From the NCBI RefSeq assembly GCF_029510815.1, contig NZ_CP120360.1, positions 124,001 through 188,000 on the forward strand: a DNA stretch of 64,000 bases, in the 5' to 3' direction. Below, one piece after another: positions 52,911 through 63,195 of the stretch (position 1 is the first letter of the stretch; each line of letters begins with the position of its first letter). The notes beneath the pieces are model-generated. The model searched no databases. It was not told the origin of the DNA and saw only the letters and a list, made by a program, of their open reading frames with translations. The translations under genes were made by a program, and so were the position numbers. Source of the DNA: Janibacter sp. DB-40. GTDB taxonomy: Bacteria > Actinomycetota > Actinomycetes > Actinomycetales > Dermatophilaceae.

Positions 52911-55649
52911 TTGAACCTGGCAATGCGGCATCTTCCGTCGGGTACCAACGACCCGGTGGGTCGCACCCGCCTCATCACGTCGGTGACGGCCCGGGTCCTG
53001 GAGGGACAGGCCGTCGCCGTCCACGGTCCCCGCGGCATGGGGCGCAGCACCTTCCTCGCCGCGGTCACCGCCGGCGTCCCGCACCCGATCAGCGTGCGGC
53101 TGCAGCGCCGGGGTGTGCCCGGCCACGGGGTCTCGGTCGTCGCCGCCGCGTTCCCTCAGGCGACCCTCGACGAGCTGCCCGACCGGATGCGCTCCCTCCT
53201 GCTCGACCCCCGGACGCTGCCGGCCACCGATGCCGCGGAGCGCCTCGGCGATGCCCTCACCGAGCTGCTCACCGCCCAGGCGGCCACGGCCCCCTTCGTC
53301 CTCGTCCTCGACGACGCGCAGCACCTGGATGCGGTGAGCCTGGCGGCGCTGCGGGCCGCGGCCTCGCGCTCCCTGGGACCCGGCGCCTTTGGCGCCCTCG
53401 TGGCCGTCGGTCCGGCGGAGGTCGATCCGACGACGGGGCACCCGCGCACGGTCACGGCCCGGGAGCTGTCGCTGCTGCACGTGGACCTGCAGCCCTTCGC
53501 GGCGGCCGACACGGTCGAGCTGCTCGCCGCGCACGACGTGCCGACCGACACCGCCCTGTGGGCGCACCGCGAGTCCGGCGGCAACCCCGGCCTGGCCCGC
53601 GAGATCGCCGCGGCCGTCGACGGACTCCCTCCCGAGGAGGCGGCCCGCCAGCTGGGTGGCCTCGCGCGCGCCCGCGTCCACGGGCTGACCGAGCCGGTGC
53701 GCGCCACCCTCCAGCGGGTTGCGGCGATGCACCAGCCGACGACGGCGATACTCCAGCGCATCGGCGGCGAGACCGCCGTTGCGAGCATCCGCGCGGCCCG
53801 GGCCCTCGGCCTGCTCGTCACCGAGGACGAGTACCTACGACTCACCCCTGAGGCCCTCGGCGACGTCCTCCTGGAGTCCGTGGACAGCGACGAGCTGATC
53901 GCCCTGCACCGCGAGCTCGCCGAGCACGCCGACAGCGAGGGCCTGACCCGGTACCACCTCGCCCTCGCCGGCGACACCGGGACGACCCCCGCCGACCTCG
54001 CCGCCGCCGCGACCGGGTGCGCCTCCAGGGGCGAGCACGACCTCGCCGCCCAGCTGTACCTGCTGGCTGCGGACGCCGGGACGCCCGAGCGGGACGAGTG
54101 GCTCACCCTCAGCCTGGAGAACGCCGTCATCGGCAAGGAGACCCGGGTGCTGCACCGGGCCACCCGTGCCGCAGCGGACCTGACCGAGCCCAGCCTGTCC
54201 GTGCGCGCCAAGCTCGCTCTCGTCGAGCTCGGGGACAGCGCCCCCGACGAGATCCTCGTCGCCGCCCTGTACGAGTCCCGCGACGACCCGACGCTGCAGG
54301 CCCGCGTGCACCTGCAGCGCGCCCGCCTCCTCGCCGGCAGCAACGACCTGCGCTCCGCCATGGACACCGCCGGCCGCGCGGTCGAGCTGGCCCGGCGCGC
54401 CGGCCGCACCGACATCGAGGTCGACGCCCTGACCGTGGGGGCCGCGGTCGGCCGGACCCTCGGCGACCCGGACGCCCGCCGGCTGATGGAGGAGGCGGCG
54501 GCGCTCGCGGGTGACCCGAGGCCCGGCCAGGTGCACACCTCCGCGCGCTACATCGCGGCACGCTTCTCGCTCCACGACGACGACCTGCGCCGGGCGCGCG
54601 CGGCCTTCGTCGACATGCTCGCCGATGTCGGTCCCGACGCCGGCTACGACACCGTGCACGTGCTGCGCTCGCTCGTCGAGGTCGTCGCGCGGCAGGGCCG
54701 TGGTCGCGAGGCCCTCGAGCTCGCCGGCCGCGCCACCCGCGCGGCGACGCACTTCGACACCCCGGTGGCGACCACGTGGTTCATCGAGGAGATCGCCGAG
54801 AGCGTCGGCGGCACCTTCGAGCGCACCCGCGTCGTCAGCTCGCGCGGCGTCGACCTCGCTCGCCGCGAGCGCGACCAGCGCTACCTGCGGCGCCACCTCG
54901 CCCACCTCGGCCTCGCGCTGCTGCACCTCGACGACCTCGAGGGCGCGGTCGGGGTCTACCGGGAGCTGCGTCGCCTGGACGCCGACTCCGGGATCCGCGA
55001 CCTGACCTCCGTCCGGTGGCACACCGACGCCGTGACGGCACTGGTGCTCGGCGGCGAGGTCGACGAGGCCGACGGCCTGCTCGCCGAGGTGCGCGCCGGT
55101 CTCGACGATGGGATGGGTGCCCCCGGCGTGGCCGCCGCCGCCGACCGGGCCGCCGCGGAGATCGCCGCCGCCCGCGGCGACCTGGACACCGCGCGCACGC
55201 TGGCGACGCGCTCCATCACCGCCGCGGAGGAGCACCGACTGCCCATCGAGCTGGCCCGCTCCCTCGTCACCCTGGCGCACATCGAGCGCCGCGCCCGCCG
55301 CGGTGGCCGCAGCCGCGAGGCCGCGGCCCGGGCCCGCGAGGTGCTGCGGCCGCTGCACGCGGTGCCGTGGGCGGAGTGGGTCAACGCGCGCTTCCCCGAG
55401 GGCGCCGCGCTGCACACTCTCGAGCTCGAGGAGCCGGAGGGCACCGCCGACCCGCTCGGCGACCTCACCCTCACCGAGCAGCAGGTCGCCGGGCTCGTCG
55501 CCGAGGGCGCGAGCAACCGCGAGATCGCCCAGCGCCTGCACCTGAGCGTCAAGACCGTCGAGGGCAGCCTGACCCGGATCTACCGCAAGACCGGCGTGCG
55601 CTCACGCACCCAGCTGGCCACGCTCGTCCTCGGCCACGGCCCCCGCTGA
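52911..55649 (+). CDS. Large LuxR-family ATPase regulator (LAL type)
   Basis: A 912-residue protein. An N-terminal ATPase has Walker A GPRGMGRST near residues 38-46 and Walker B FVLVLDDAQHLD near 130. A long Ala-rich helical middle, 300-820, shows TPR-like spacing (for example AAQLYLLAADAG and AVGVYRELRRLD). A LuxR HTH ends it (LTEQQVAGLVAEGASNREIAQRLHLSVKTVEGSLTRIYRKTG). Such LAL regulators are usually activated by small molecules; the target is unknown. TTG 52911 is preferred because AGGAGG at 52899-52904 is correctly spaced for it; ATG 52923 would be 18 bases away. Confidence 0.9.
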   Translation: MNLAMRHLPSGTNDPVGRTRLITSVTARVLEGQAVAVHGPRGMGRSTFLAAVTAGVPHPISVRLQRRGVPGHGVSVVAAAFPQATLDELPDRMRSLLLDPRTLPATDAAERLGDALTELLTAQAATAPFVLVLDDAQHLDAVSLAALRAAASRSLGPGAFGALVAVGPAEVDPTTGHPRTVTARELSLLHVDLQPFAAADTVELLAAHDVPTDTALWAHRESGGNPGLAREIAAAVDGLPPEEAARQLGGLARARVHGLTEPVRATLQRVAAMHQPTTAILQRIGGETAVASIRAARALGLLVTEDEYLRLTPEALGDVLLESVDSDELIALHRELAEHADSEGLTRYHLALAGDTGTTPADLAAAATGCASRGEHDLAAQLYLLAADAGTPERDEWLTLSLENAVIGKETRVLHRATRAAADLTEPSLSVRAKLALVELGDSAPDEILVAALYESRDDPTLQARVHLQRARLLAGSNDLRSAMDTAGRAVELARRAGRTDIEVDALTVGAAVGRTLGDPDARRLMEEAAALAGDPRPGQVHTSARYIAARFSLHDDDLRRARAAFVDMLADVGPDAGYDTVHVLRSLVEVVARQGRGREALELAGRATRAATHFDTPVATTWFIEEIAESVGGTFERTRVVSSRGVDLARRERDQRYLRRHLAHLGLALLHLDDLEGAVGVYRELRRLDADSGIRDLTSVRWHTDAVTALVLGGEVDEADGLLAEVRAGLDDGMGAPGVAAAADRAAAEIAAARGDLDTARTLATRSITAAEEHRLPIELARSLVTLAHIERRARRGGRSREAAARAREVLRPLHAVPWAEWVNARFPEGAALHTLELEEPEGTADPLGDLTLTEQQVAGLVAEGASNREIAQRLHLSVKTVEGSLTRIYRKTGVRSRTQLATLVLGHGPR

Positions 55650-55665
55650 CGCGGCCCGCCCCCTT

Positions 55666-55760
55666 CGCAGGAGCCTAAGCAGTTGCGCAAGGAGAGGCTT
55701 GGGGGTTGCAGGAGCCTAAGCAGTTGCGAAGGGTGGGCTGCAGGAGCCTAAGCAGTTGCG
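55666..55760 (-). repeat. Array F: three dyad elements, mixed 41- and 32-bp spacing
   Basis: Reverse-orientation copies lie at 55666-55687, 55707-55728 and 55739-55760. Spacings are 41 and 32 bp, so both spacing classes occur in one array. It fills the gap between the convergent LuxR regulator and DedA genes. Confidence 0.92.
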
Positions 55761-55775
55761 AAGGGTGGGGCCGGG

Positions 55776-56423
55776 TCAGTCCGTCTCGAGGTCGATGTCG
55801 TCGTCCGGGTCCCGGCGGCGGCGCATCGAGCGGCGGACCATCCACGCGAGGGTGGCCAGCACGGCGATGATGATCAGGGCGTAGACGACCTTGCTGATCG
55901 GGTCCATGTACTGCTCGACGAGGTGGTAGCGGCCGCCGAGCTGGTAGCCGATCGTGACGAAGAGCGAGTTCCACAGCAGCGACCCGGCGGTCGTGTACCC
56001 GAGGAAGATCGTCACCGGCATGCCGTCGATACCCGCAGGGACGGAGATGAGGCTGCGCACCCCGGGGATGAAGCGCCCGAAGAAGACCGCCTTCGGTCCG
56101 TGCCGGTCGAACCACACGTCCGCCTTGTCCACGTCAGCGACGTCCACGAGCGGCATCCTCTTCGCGATGAGGCGCAACCGGTCCAGGCCCAGGGCGGCAC
56201 CGATGCCGTAGAGCAGCATCGCGCCGACGACCGAGCCGAGCGTCGCCCACAGCACGGCCTCGACCGGTGAGTACTTCCCCTGCGAGGCGGTGAAGCCCGC
56301 GAGCGGCAGCACGACCTCGCTCGGGATCGGCGGGAAGACGTTCTCGAGGAAGATGGCCAGCGCGATGCCGGGGCCCCCGATCCGTTCCATGAGGTCGAGG
56401 ACCCACTCGACGATCGTGTTCAT
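55776..56423 (-). CDS. DedA family membrane protein
   Basis: A 215-residue polytopic protein: WVLDLMERIGGPGIALAIFLENVFPPIPSEVVLPLAGF is the classic DedA opening (with the re-entrant helix and E/P/P motif), followed by VFFGRFIPGVRSLISVPAGIDGMP and the closing TAGSLLWNSLFVTIGYQLG. DedA proteins are linked to lipid flipping and membrane-potential homeostasis. The C-terminus is basic then acidic. ATG 56423 is 39 bp from divergent trmH. Confidence 0.93.
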   Translation of the reverse strand: MNTIVEWVLDLMERIGGPGIALAIFLENVFPPIPSEVVLPLAGFTASQGKYSPVEAVLWATLGSVVGAMLLYGIGAALGLDRLRLIAKRMPLVDVADVDKADVWFDRHGPKAVFFGRFIPGVRSLISVPAGIDGMPVTIFLGYTTAGSLLWNSLFVTIGYQLGGRYHLVEQYMDPISKVVYALIIIAVLATLAWMVRRSMRRRRDPDDDIDLETD

Positions 56424-56462
56424 GAGGCCTTTCCGAGGCAGTGGCGTCTACGGTGGGGGCTC

Positions 56463-57149
56463 GTGGGCACCCCGGATGATCAGGACAAGGCTACGGGTGC
56501 TCCCTCGGCAGATCCTGTGAGCCACGGGGTGGGGCCGTGGCCGGGGGAGTGGCCGCAGGACCCGCGGCTGGACCCGGAGCTGCTGCGCGGGGGTGACCGG
56601 CGCAACGTCGAGGACCGCTACCGCTACTGGTCCCACGAGGCCATCACCGCAGACCTCGCCTCCCGGCGGCACGCCTTCCACGTCGCGATCGAGAACTGGG
56701 AGCACGACTTCAACATCGGCTCCGTCGTGCGCACCGCCAACGCGATGGGCGCCGCGGCCTTCCACATCGTCGGCAAGCGGCGGTGGAACCGGCGCGGCGC
56801 GATGGTCACCGATCGCTACCAGGTCGAGCACCACCACCCGTCCGTCGCCGACCTCGTGGAGTGGACGAGCACGGCGGGCGAAGGGGGGACCCCCCTTCGC
56901 CTCATCGGCATCGACAATGTCCCCGGCTCGGTCCCGCTCGAGACGTACGACCTGCCGCGGGAGTGCGTCCTCGTCTTCGGCCAGGAGGGGCCGGGGATCT
57001 CCCCGGAGATGCTCGCCGCGTGCGACGACGTCCTCGAGATCAGCCAGTTCGGCTCGACCCGGTCGATGAACGCCGGTGCGGCCGCGGCGATCGCCATGCA
57101 CGCGTGGGTGCGGCGGCACCACTTCGGTCAGGGCGTGCGCGAGGCGTAG
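56463..57149 (+). CDS. TrmH/SpoU-family RNA methyltransferase
   Basis: A 228-residue protein with the trefoil-knot SPOUT domain: WEHDFNIGSVVRTANAMGAAAFHIVG (motif 1 with the catalytic Arg-Asn), LVFGQEGPGISPEMLAACDDVLEISQFGSTRSMNAGAAAAIAMHAWV (motifs 2 and 3). It methylates a ribose 2'-OH in tRNA or rRNA; the exact position is unknown. The first ~55 residues are a family-specific extension. Residues 139-146 (GEGGTPLR) fall over a perfect GAAGGGGGG palindrome (56878-56900). Confidence 0.92.
   Translation: MGTPDDQDKATGAPSADPVSHGVGPWPGEWPQDPRLDPELLRGGDRRNVEDRYRYWSHEAITADLASRRHAFHVAIENWEHDFNIGSVVRTANAMGAAAFHIVGKRRWNRRGAMVTDRYQVEHHHPSVADLVEWTSTAGEGGTPLRLIGIDNVPGSVPLETYDLPRECVLVFGQEGPGISPEMLAACDDVLEISQFGSTRSMNAGAAAAIAMHAWVRRHHFGQGVREA
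56878..56900. repeat. 11-bp GCGAAGGGGGG palindrome inside the TrmH gene
   Basis: GCGAAGGGGGG and CCCCCCTTCGC pair exactly around a single A. It is inside a coding region, so it cannot be a normal terminator, and it encodes the loop residues GEGGTPLR. Confidence 0.8.
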
Positions 57150-57206
57150 GCGTCCGCCGTCCGAATGGACCTGTCGGCCCCGGCTCCTCGCCCGTACCAT
57201 CGACGG

Positions 57207-57827
57207 GTGAGCCAGTACCTGACCTTCGTCGCCTTCGCCGCGGTCGTGGCCGTCGCGCCGGGACCCGACACGCTCCTGACCCTGCGCAACTCGGTCGTCG
57301 GGGGCCGCGTCCGCGGTGCGTGGACTGCCGTGGGGATCTGTGCGGCCGGCGTCGTGCAGGGTGTGCTCGCCGCCGCGGGGCTGGGCGCGGTCGTCGCGCA
57401 CGTCGAGCCCCTCTTCCAGACGATCCGCTGGGTCGGCGTCGCCTACCTGCTCTTCCTCGGGGTCACCGCCCTGCGGTCGGCCGCCGCCACCGAGGGCGCC
57501 TGGGCCGTGGGCGAGCTGAAGGGGCCGGTCGAGCGTCCGTGGCGGGCGCTCGCCACGGGCTTCCTGTGCAACATCACCAACCCCAAGGTGCTGCTGTTCA
57601 ACCTCGCGGTGCTGCCGCAGTTCCTCGCCCCCGGGGCCGGGACGGGCACCTTCATCGCCTACGCCCTCACGCTGACCGCCCTGGGCGCGGTCGTGCTCTT
57701 CGCGATCGTCCTCGCCGCCCAGCTCGCCCGCGGGGCGATCCAGCGGGTCCGGGTGCGGCGTGGCATCGACGGCGGCACCGGCGCGGCGATGCTCGGCTTC
57801 GCGGGCGCGCTCGCAGCGGGCCACTGA
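57207..57827 (+). CDS. LysE/RhtB family exporter
   Basis: A 206-residue amino-acid/small-molecule efflux protein. It opens YLTFVAFAAVVAVAPGPDTLLTLRNSVVGGRVRGAWTAVGI, the family signature, then WVGVAYLLFLGVTALRSA and the conserved ATGFLCNITNPKVLLFNLAVLPQFL. Five to six hydrophobic segments. The substrate is not predictable. GTG 57207 is the natural start. The aminotransferase gene follows by 34 bp on the same strand. Confidence 0.92.
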   Translation: MSQYLTFVAFAAVVAVAPGPDTLLTLRNSVVGGRVRGAWTAVGICAAGVVQGVLAAAGLGAVVAHVEPLFQTIRWVGVAYLLFLGVTALRSAAATEGAWAVGELKGPVERPWRALATGFLCNITNPKVLLFNLAVLPQFLAPGAGTGTFIAYALTLTALGAVVLFAIVLAAQLARGAIQRVRVRRGIDGGTGAAMLGFAGALAAGH

Positions 57828-57861
57828 CCCGACGCCGGACGTCGACTGCCACGATCGAGCC

Positions 57862-59061
57862 ATGAGCCCTGCACCGTCCCGTCGTTCCGAGGTCGCGCCC
57901 TTCGAGGTCATGGACGTGCTCGCCCGCGTGGCGGCCATGCGCGCCGAGGGCCGCGAGGTCATCTCGCTGTGCGCGGGCGAGCCGAGCCGGGGCGCACCGG
58001 CTGCCGTGCACGCCGCGGCCGCCCGGATCCACACCGAGCGACGGTCGCTGGGCTACACGCCCGCGCTGGGGACCGCCTCCCTTCGCTCCGCCATCGCCGG
58101 GCACTACTCCCGCTGGTACGGCCTCGACCTCGACCCGGGGGAGGTGGCGGTGACGACGGGCTCGTCCGGCGGGTTCGTCCTGGCCTTCCTCGCCGCCTTC
58201 GACCACGGCGACCGCGTCGCGCTCGCCCGCCCGGGCTACCCGGCCTACCGCAACATCCTCGCGGGGCTCGGTTGCGAGGTCGTCGACCTGCCGACCGGCC
58301 CGGTCGAGCGCTACCAGCCGACGGTCGCGCAGCTGGAGGCCGCCCACGCCGAGGCGCCCCTCGCCGGGCTGGTCCTCGCCTCGCCGGCCAACCCCACGGG
58401 AACGATGGTCGACCGCGGCGAGCTGACGGCGATCGCCGCGTGGTGCGCCGCGCACGGCGTGCGGCTGGTCAGCGACGAGATCTACCACGGCGTCACCTAC
58501 GCCGACCCCGACAGCCCGGACGCGAAGGGGGTCTGCGCCCGGGAGGTCGACGAGCACGCCATCGTCGTCTCCTCCTTCAGCAAGTACTGGGGGATGACCG
58601 GGTGGCGCCTGGGCTGGCTGCTCGTGCCGCAGGACCTGCGCGCGGCGGTCGACGCGCTCGCCGGAAACATCGCGCTGTGCCCGCCGGCCGCGGCGCAGGA
58701 GGCGGCGGTCGAGGCCTTCACCGAGGAGACCTACGCCGAGTGCGAGGCGGCACTCGTCGACTTCGCCGAGGCCCGCGAGGTGTTGCTGGCCCGCGCGCCC
58801 GAGCTGGGCTGGGGGGACTCGGCACCCGCCGACGGGGCGTTCTACTACTGGGCGGACCTCGGTGAGGCCCTCGCCCCCTTCGCCGACTCGCGCGAGTACG
58901 CGACCGCCCTGCTCGAGGAGACCGGCGTCGCGCTCACGCCCGGGACCGACTTCGACCCGGTCGACGGCCGTCACTGCGTGCGCCTGTCCCTGGCCGCCGG
59001 TCCCGAGGCGATCGGCGAGGCGCTGGAGCGGATCATCACCTGGCAGCGCTCGGCCCGGTGA
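57862..59061 (+). CDS. Class I/II pyridoxal-phosphate aminotransferase
   Basis: A 399-residue fold-type I aminotransferase. The cofactor Lys is in VSSFSKYWGMTGWRLGWL; ASPANPTGTMV and VSDEIYHGVTYAD supply the Asn, Asp and Tyr that hold the cofactor; GYTPALGTASLRSAIAGHYS is typical of the AspC/AAT-like group. The substrate is not clear. Its final bases overlap the GTG of a tiny downstream frame. It lies in a same-strand run with the LysE-like exporter. Confidence 0.92.
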   Translation: MSPAPSRRSEVAPFEVMDVLARVAAMRAEGREVISLCAGEPSRGAPAAVHAAAARIHTERRSLGYTPALGTASLRSAIAGHYSRWYGLDLDPGEVAVTTGSSGGFVLAFLAAFDHGDRVALARPGYPAYRNILAGLGCEVVDLPTGPVERYQPTVAQLEAAHAEAPLAGLVLASPANPTGTMVDRGELTAIAAWCAAHGVRLVSDEIYHGVTYADPDSPDAKGVCAREVDEHAIVVSSFSKYWGMTGWRLGWLLVPQDLRAAVDALAGNIALCPPAAAQEAAVEAFTEETYAECEAALVDFAEAREVLLARAPELGWGDSAPADGAFYYWADLGEALAPFADSREYATALLEETGVALTPGTDFDPVDGRHCVRLSLAAGPEAIGEALERIITWQRSAR

Positions 59062-59156
59062 GCCTGCTCGAGGAGTTCCACCGGCAGATCCGGCTCGCCG
59101 GACGCGAGGACGAGACCGACCCTAGAGTTACCCGCGAGTACGACGGGCACTACTGA
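59058..59156 (+). pseudogene. Short frame, possible remnant of a GNAT-type N-terminus
   Basis: A GTG overlapping the aminotransferase stop (GTGA) opens a 32-residue frame (SLLEEFHRQIRLAGRED...REYDGHY). The wording, ending in a charged EYDGH stretch, recalls the first ~35 residues of GNAT acetyltransferases that often begin LLxEFDRQxR...ERDGP in actinobacteria. No continuation is seen downstream in any frame. It may be a truncated gene or a small peptide. Confidence 0.35.
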
Positions 59157-59317
59157 TGTATGGCGGACGCGGATTCCTCTGGTTTGGCGATGCTCGTTCG
59201 CGTCCCTCCCGCAAGTGCACGTCGTACCCGCGCGTAGGGTTGCGACCCCATCGCCCCTGCCGCCGATGATCTGCGAGGATCATCGACAAGACCACCCCAG
59301 CACGCCAGGAGGCCGTC

Positions 59318-60352
59318 ATGCCCATCGCTACTCCGGACGTCTACCGCGACATGCTCGATCGCGCGAAGGCCGGGTCGTTCGCCTACCCCGCCATCAACGT
59401 GACCTCGAGCCAGACGCTCAACGCCGCCATCCGCGGCTTCGCAGAGGCCGGGAGCGACGGGATCGTCCAGGTCTCGACCGGCGGCGGGGAGTACCTCTCC
59501 GGCCCGACGATCAAGGACATGGTCACCGGCTCGCTCGCGCTCGCCGCGTACGCGCAGGAGGTGGCGAAGAACTACGACGTCAACATCGCCCTGCACACCG
59601 ACCACTGCCCCAAGGACAAGCTCGACGGCTTCGTGCGTCCGCTCCTCGCCGCGAGCAAGGAGCGTCGCGACAAGACCGGCCTGCCGATCTTCCAGTCGCA
59701 CATGTGGGACGGCTCGGCCGTCGAGCTGCACGAGAACCTCGCCATCGCCGAGGAGCTGCTCGAGCTCGCCGCCGCGGCCGACATCATCCTCGAGGTCGAG
59801 ATCGGTGTGGTCGGCGGCGAGGAGGACGGTGTCGCCAACGACATCAACGACAAGCTCTACACCACCCCCGGCGACACCCTCGACATGGTCAAGGCGCTCG
59901 GGCTCGGCGAGAAGGGCCGGTACATGGCCGCGCTGACCTTCGGCAACGTGCACGGCGTGTACAAGCCGGGCAACGTCAAGCTCCGCCCCGAGATCCTCAA
60001 GCAGTGCCAGGACGCGGTGAGCGAGAAGTACGGCAAGGACGCCGGCAGCCGTCCGCTCGACCTCGTCTTCCACGGTGGCTCGGGCTCGACCCCGCAGGAG
60101 ATCTCCGACGCAGTCGACTACGGCGTCGTCAAGATGAACGTCGACACCGACACGCAGTACGCCTTCACCCGCCCGGTCGCCGGCTGGATGCTGGAGAACT
60201 ACACCGGGGTCCTGAAGATCGACGGTGAGGTCGGCAACAAGAAGCAGTACGACCCACGGGCCTGGGGCAAGGAGGCGGAGGCGTCGATGGCGGCCCGCGT
60301 CGTCGAGGCCTGCGAGAACCTGCGCTCCGCCGGGACGTCGGTGAAGGCCTGA
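59318..60352 (+). CDS. fbaA: Class II fructose-bisphosphate aldolase
   Basis: A 344-residue metal-dependent aldolase of glycolysis and gluconeogenesis. Zinc ligands lie in LHTDHCPKD, EVEIGVVGGEEDG and LVFHGGSGST; the phosphate-binding strand is VVKMNVDTDTQYAF. Length and sequence fit the class IIA (FbaA) type. AGGAGG eight bases before ATG 59318 fixes the start. Its stop overlaps the start of the DUF3151 gene (TGATG), an order common in actinobacteria. Confidence 0.96.
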   Translation: MPIATPDVYRDMLDRAKAGSFAYPAINVTSSQTLNAAIRGFAEAGSDGIVQVSTGGGEYLSGPTIKDMVTGSLALAAYAQEVAKNYDVNIALHTDHCPKDKLDGFVRPLLAASKERRDKTGLPIFQSHMWDGSAVELHENLAIAEELLELAAAADIILEVEIGVVGGEEDGVANDINDKLYTTPGDTLDMVKALGLGEKGRYMAALTFGNVHGVYKPGNVKLRPEILKQCQDAVSEKYGKDAGSRPLDLVFHGGSGSTPQEISDAVDYGVVKMNVDTDTQYAFTRPVAGWMLENYTGVLKIDGEVGNKKQYDPRAWGKEAEASMAARVVEACENLRSAGTSVKA

Positions 60353-60753
60353 TGGACAACCTGCTGAGCATCCCCGAGACCAAGCTCCCCGAGGACCCGG
60401 CCGCGGCGCGGATCGACGCGGGCGAGGACCCCACGACCGTGGCGGCGGACCTCCCTTCGTCCTCCCTGCCGTGGGCCGTCCTGGCCGAGCGGTCGCTCGA
60501 CGGCGGCCGCAGCATCGAGGGCTACGCCTACGCCCGTACGGGCTACCACCGCGGGCTGGACGCGCTGCGCCGCTCCGGGTGGAAGGGCCAGGGACCGGTG
60601 CCGTGGTCGCACGAGCCCAACCGCGGCTTCCTGCGGGCCCTTGCGGCCCTGTCCCAGGCGGCCGGCGAGATCGAGGAGACCGAGGAGGAGCAGCGCTGCC
60701 GCACCTTCCTCGCCGACTCCTCGCCGGAGGCGGCCCAGCAGCTGCTCGGCTGA
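60352..60753 (+). CDS. DUF3151 family protein
   Basis: A 133-residue protein: LPWAVLAERSLDGGRSIEGYAYARTGYHRGLDALRRSGWKGQGPVPW is the DUF3151 signature, and NRGFLRALAALSQAAGEIEETEEEQRCRTFLADSSPEA ends it. No function is known. Its ATG overlaps the fbaA stop, so the two are made together. A 24-bp perfect hairpin starts two bases after the stop. Confidence 0.9.
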   Translation: MDNLLSIPETKLPEDPAAARIDAGEDPTTVAADLPSSSLPWAVLAERSLDGGRSIEGYAYARTGYHRGLDALRRSGWKGQGPVPWSHEPNRGFLRALAALSQAAGEIEETEEEQRCRTFLADSSPEAAQQLLG

Positions 60754-60755
60754 CA

Positions 60756-60808
60756 CGCACGACGAAGGGCGTCACGACCGTGGTGGTCGTGACGCCCTTC
60801 GTCGTGCG
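60756..60808. terminator. Perfect 24-bp hairpin after DUF3151
   Basis: CGCACGACGAAGGGCGTCAC plus GACC pairs exactly with its complement at 60785-60808 around GTGGT. It is the longest perfect stem in the window. No T run follows closely. Confidence 0.8.
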
Positions 60809-60835
60809 GTCCGGTGTCCCCTCCGGAAGCATGAG

Positions 60836-60878
60836 GGGGCGCCGCTGACTGGTCCCCTGAATCCATCCGCGGCGCCCC
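60836..60878. repeat. 10-bp inverted repeat with 23-base loop
   Basis: GGGGCGCCGC and GCGGCGCCCC flank a 23-base loop in the gap before the LuxR-like gene, 28 bp after the 24-bp hairpin. Together they may form a second terminator or a leader structure. Confidence 0.5.
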
Positions 60879-60953
60879 TTGCACTCACAAGTATGCCGCA
60901 CGTCACCCCCCGAAGAACGGCATGAAGAGGACAGTGACACTAACCTGCCAATC

Positions 60954-61751
60954 ATGTCTCCTTCCCCCGACTTCGACGACGAGCCGCTGCGCCGCCTCGA
61001 GTCGCACCTGATCAACGACTCGATCCAGCTCGAGGCCGCGCGCGGTCGCCTGGCCGACATCGGCGACGCCCTGATGACGCTGCGGGCCCGGATGCACAAC
61101 ATCGACTTCGGTGACGACCCCGGCGTGCAGGTGCTCACCCAGGAGGTGGCCGCGCCCATGATCGACCGGGTCGCCGGGGAGGTGGACCGCGTCGACAACG
61201 TCATGCTGTCGATCGAGGTCGGCGCCGGCAGCGAGGACGTCAACACCCGCAACGAGCGCAACCGCGCGCTCGAGGGCCAGCAGCAGCGCACCCTCGTCCA
61301 CCCCGCGGTCCTCGAGACCGACCTCGGACGCAGCCAGCTCGCCGCCAGGCGGGAGGCCGGGCAGGAGCAGCGCGTCACCGACCTCTGCGGCACCGAGTTC
61401 CTCGTCCTCGGCCATGAAGCAGTGATCACCCTGGAGATCTGGGGCGACCCGCACGCGCCGTACGTCTTCATCCGTAACCCGGCCCTGGTGGGCTGCTTCG
61501 CGGCCTGGTTCGACCTCATGTGGGCGCGGGCTCCCGGGATCGAGCCGCCCGACGGGCGGTCGGACGAGGCGCTGGTGCGGATGCTCGCCCTCGGCGCGAA
61601 GGACGAGATGATCGCGCGCACCCTGCACGTCGGCCTGCGCACCGTGCGCCGCCGGGTGGCCGCCCTGATGGACCGCTACGGGGTGGACACCCGATTCCAG
61701 CTGGGCGCCGCCCTCGAGCGCGACGGCCGGTTGTCGGGGGCCGATCGCTAG
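60954..61751 (+). CDS. LuxR-type HTH regulator with TrmB-like N-terminus
   Basis: A 265-residue regulator. The first ~200 residues are helical and then alpha/beta (RRLESHLINDSIQLEAARGRLADIGDAL; TDLCGTEFLVLGHEAVITLEIWGDPHAPYVFIRNPALVG), with no receiver-type acidic pocket, so it is not a response regulator. The C-terminal HTH is DEALVRMLALGAKDEMIARTLHVGLRTVRRRVAALMDRYGVDTRFQLGA. This matches the actinobacterial regulators whose N-terminus is TrmB/PLD-like. ATG 60954 is used. purA follows 82 bp downstream. Confidence 0.78.
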   Translation: MSPSPDFDDEPLRRLESHLINDSIQLEAARGRLADIGDALMTLRARMHNIDFGDDPGVQVLTQEVAAPMIDRVAGEVDRVDNVMLSIEVGAGSEDVNTRNERNRALEGQQQRTLVHPAVLETDLGRSQLAARREAGQEQRVTDLCGTEFLVLGHEAVITLEIWGDPHAPYVFIRNPALVGCFAAWFDLMWARAPGIEPPDGRSDEALVRMLALGAKDEMIARTLHVGLRTVRRRVAALMDRYGVDTRFQLGAALERDGRLSGADR

Positions 61752-61766
61752 ACTGTCCCGGTGAGC

Positions 61767-61789
61767 AGCCGCGGGGGAGCCCCGCGGCT
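61767..61789. promoter_or_regulatory. purA leader hairpin and -10-like box
   Basis: AGCCGCGGGG and CCCCGCGGCT pair around GAG. A TAGACT -10-like box lies just upstream at 61749-61754, at the end of the preceding gene. The hairpin would be near the 5' end of a purA transcript. Confidence 0.5.
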
Positions 61790-61791
61790 GA

Positions 61792-63123
<1,332 letters not shown>

Positions 63124-63195
63124 GAACCACGCCGGGCCATTGCCTTCTCACGGGTCGGTGGCTTGGATGGAGGTCCACCCGATCACGGAGGACCC

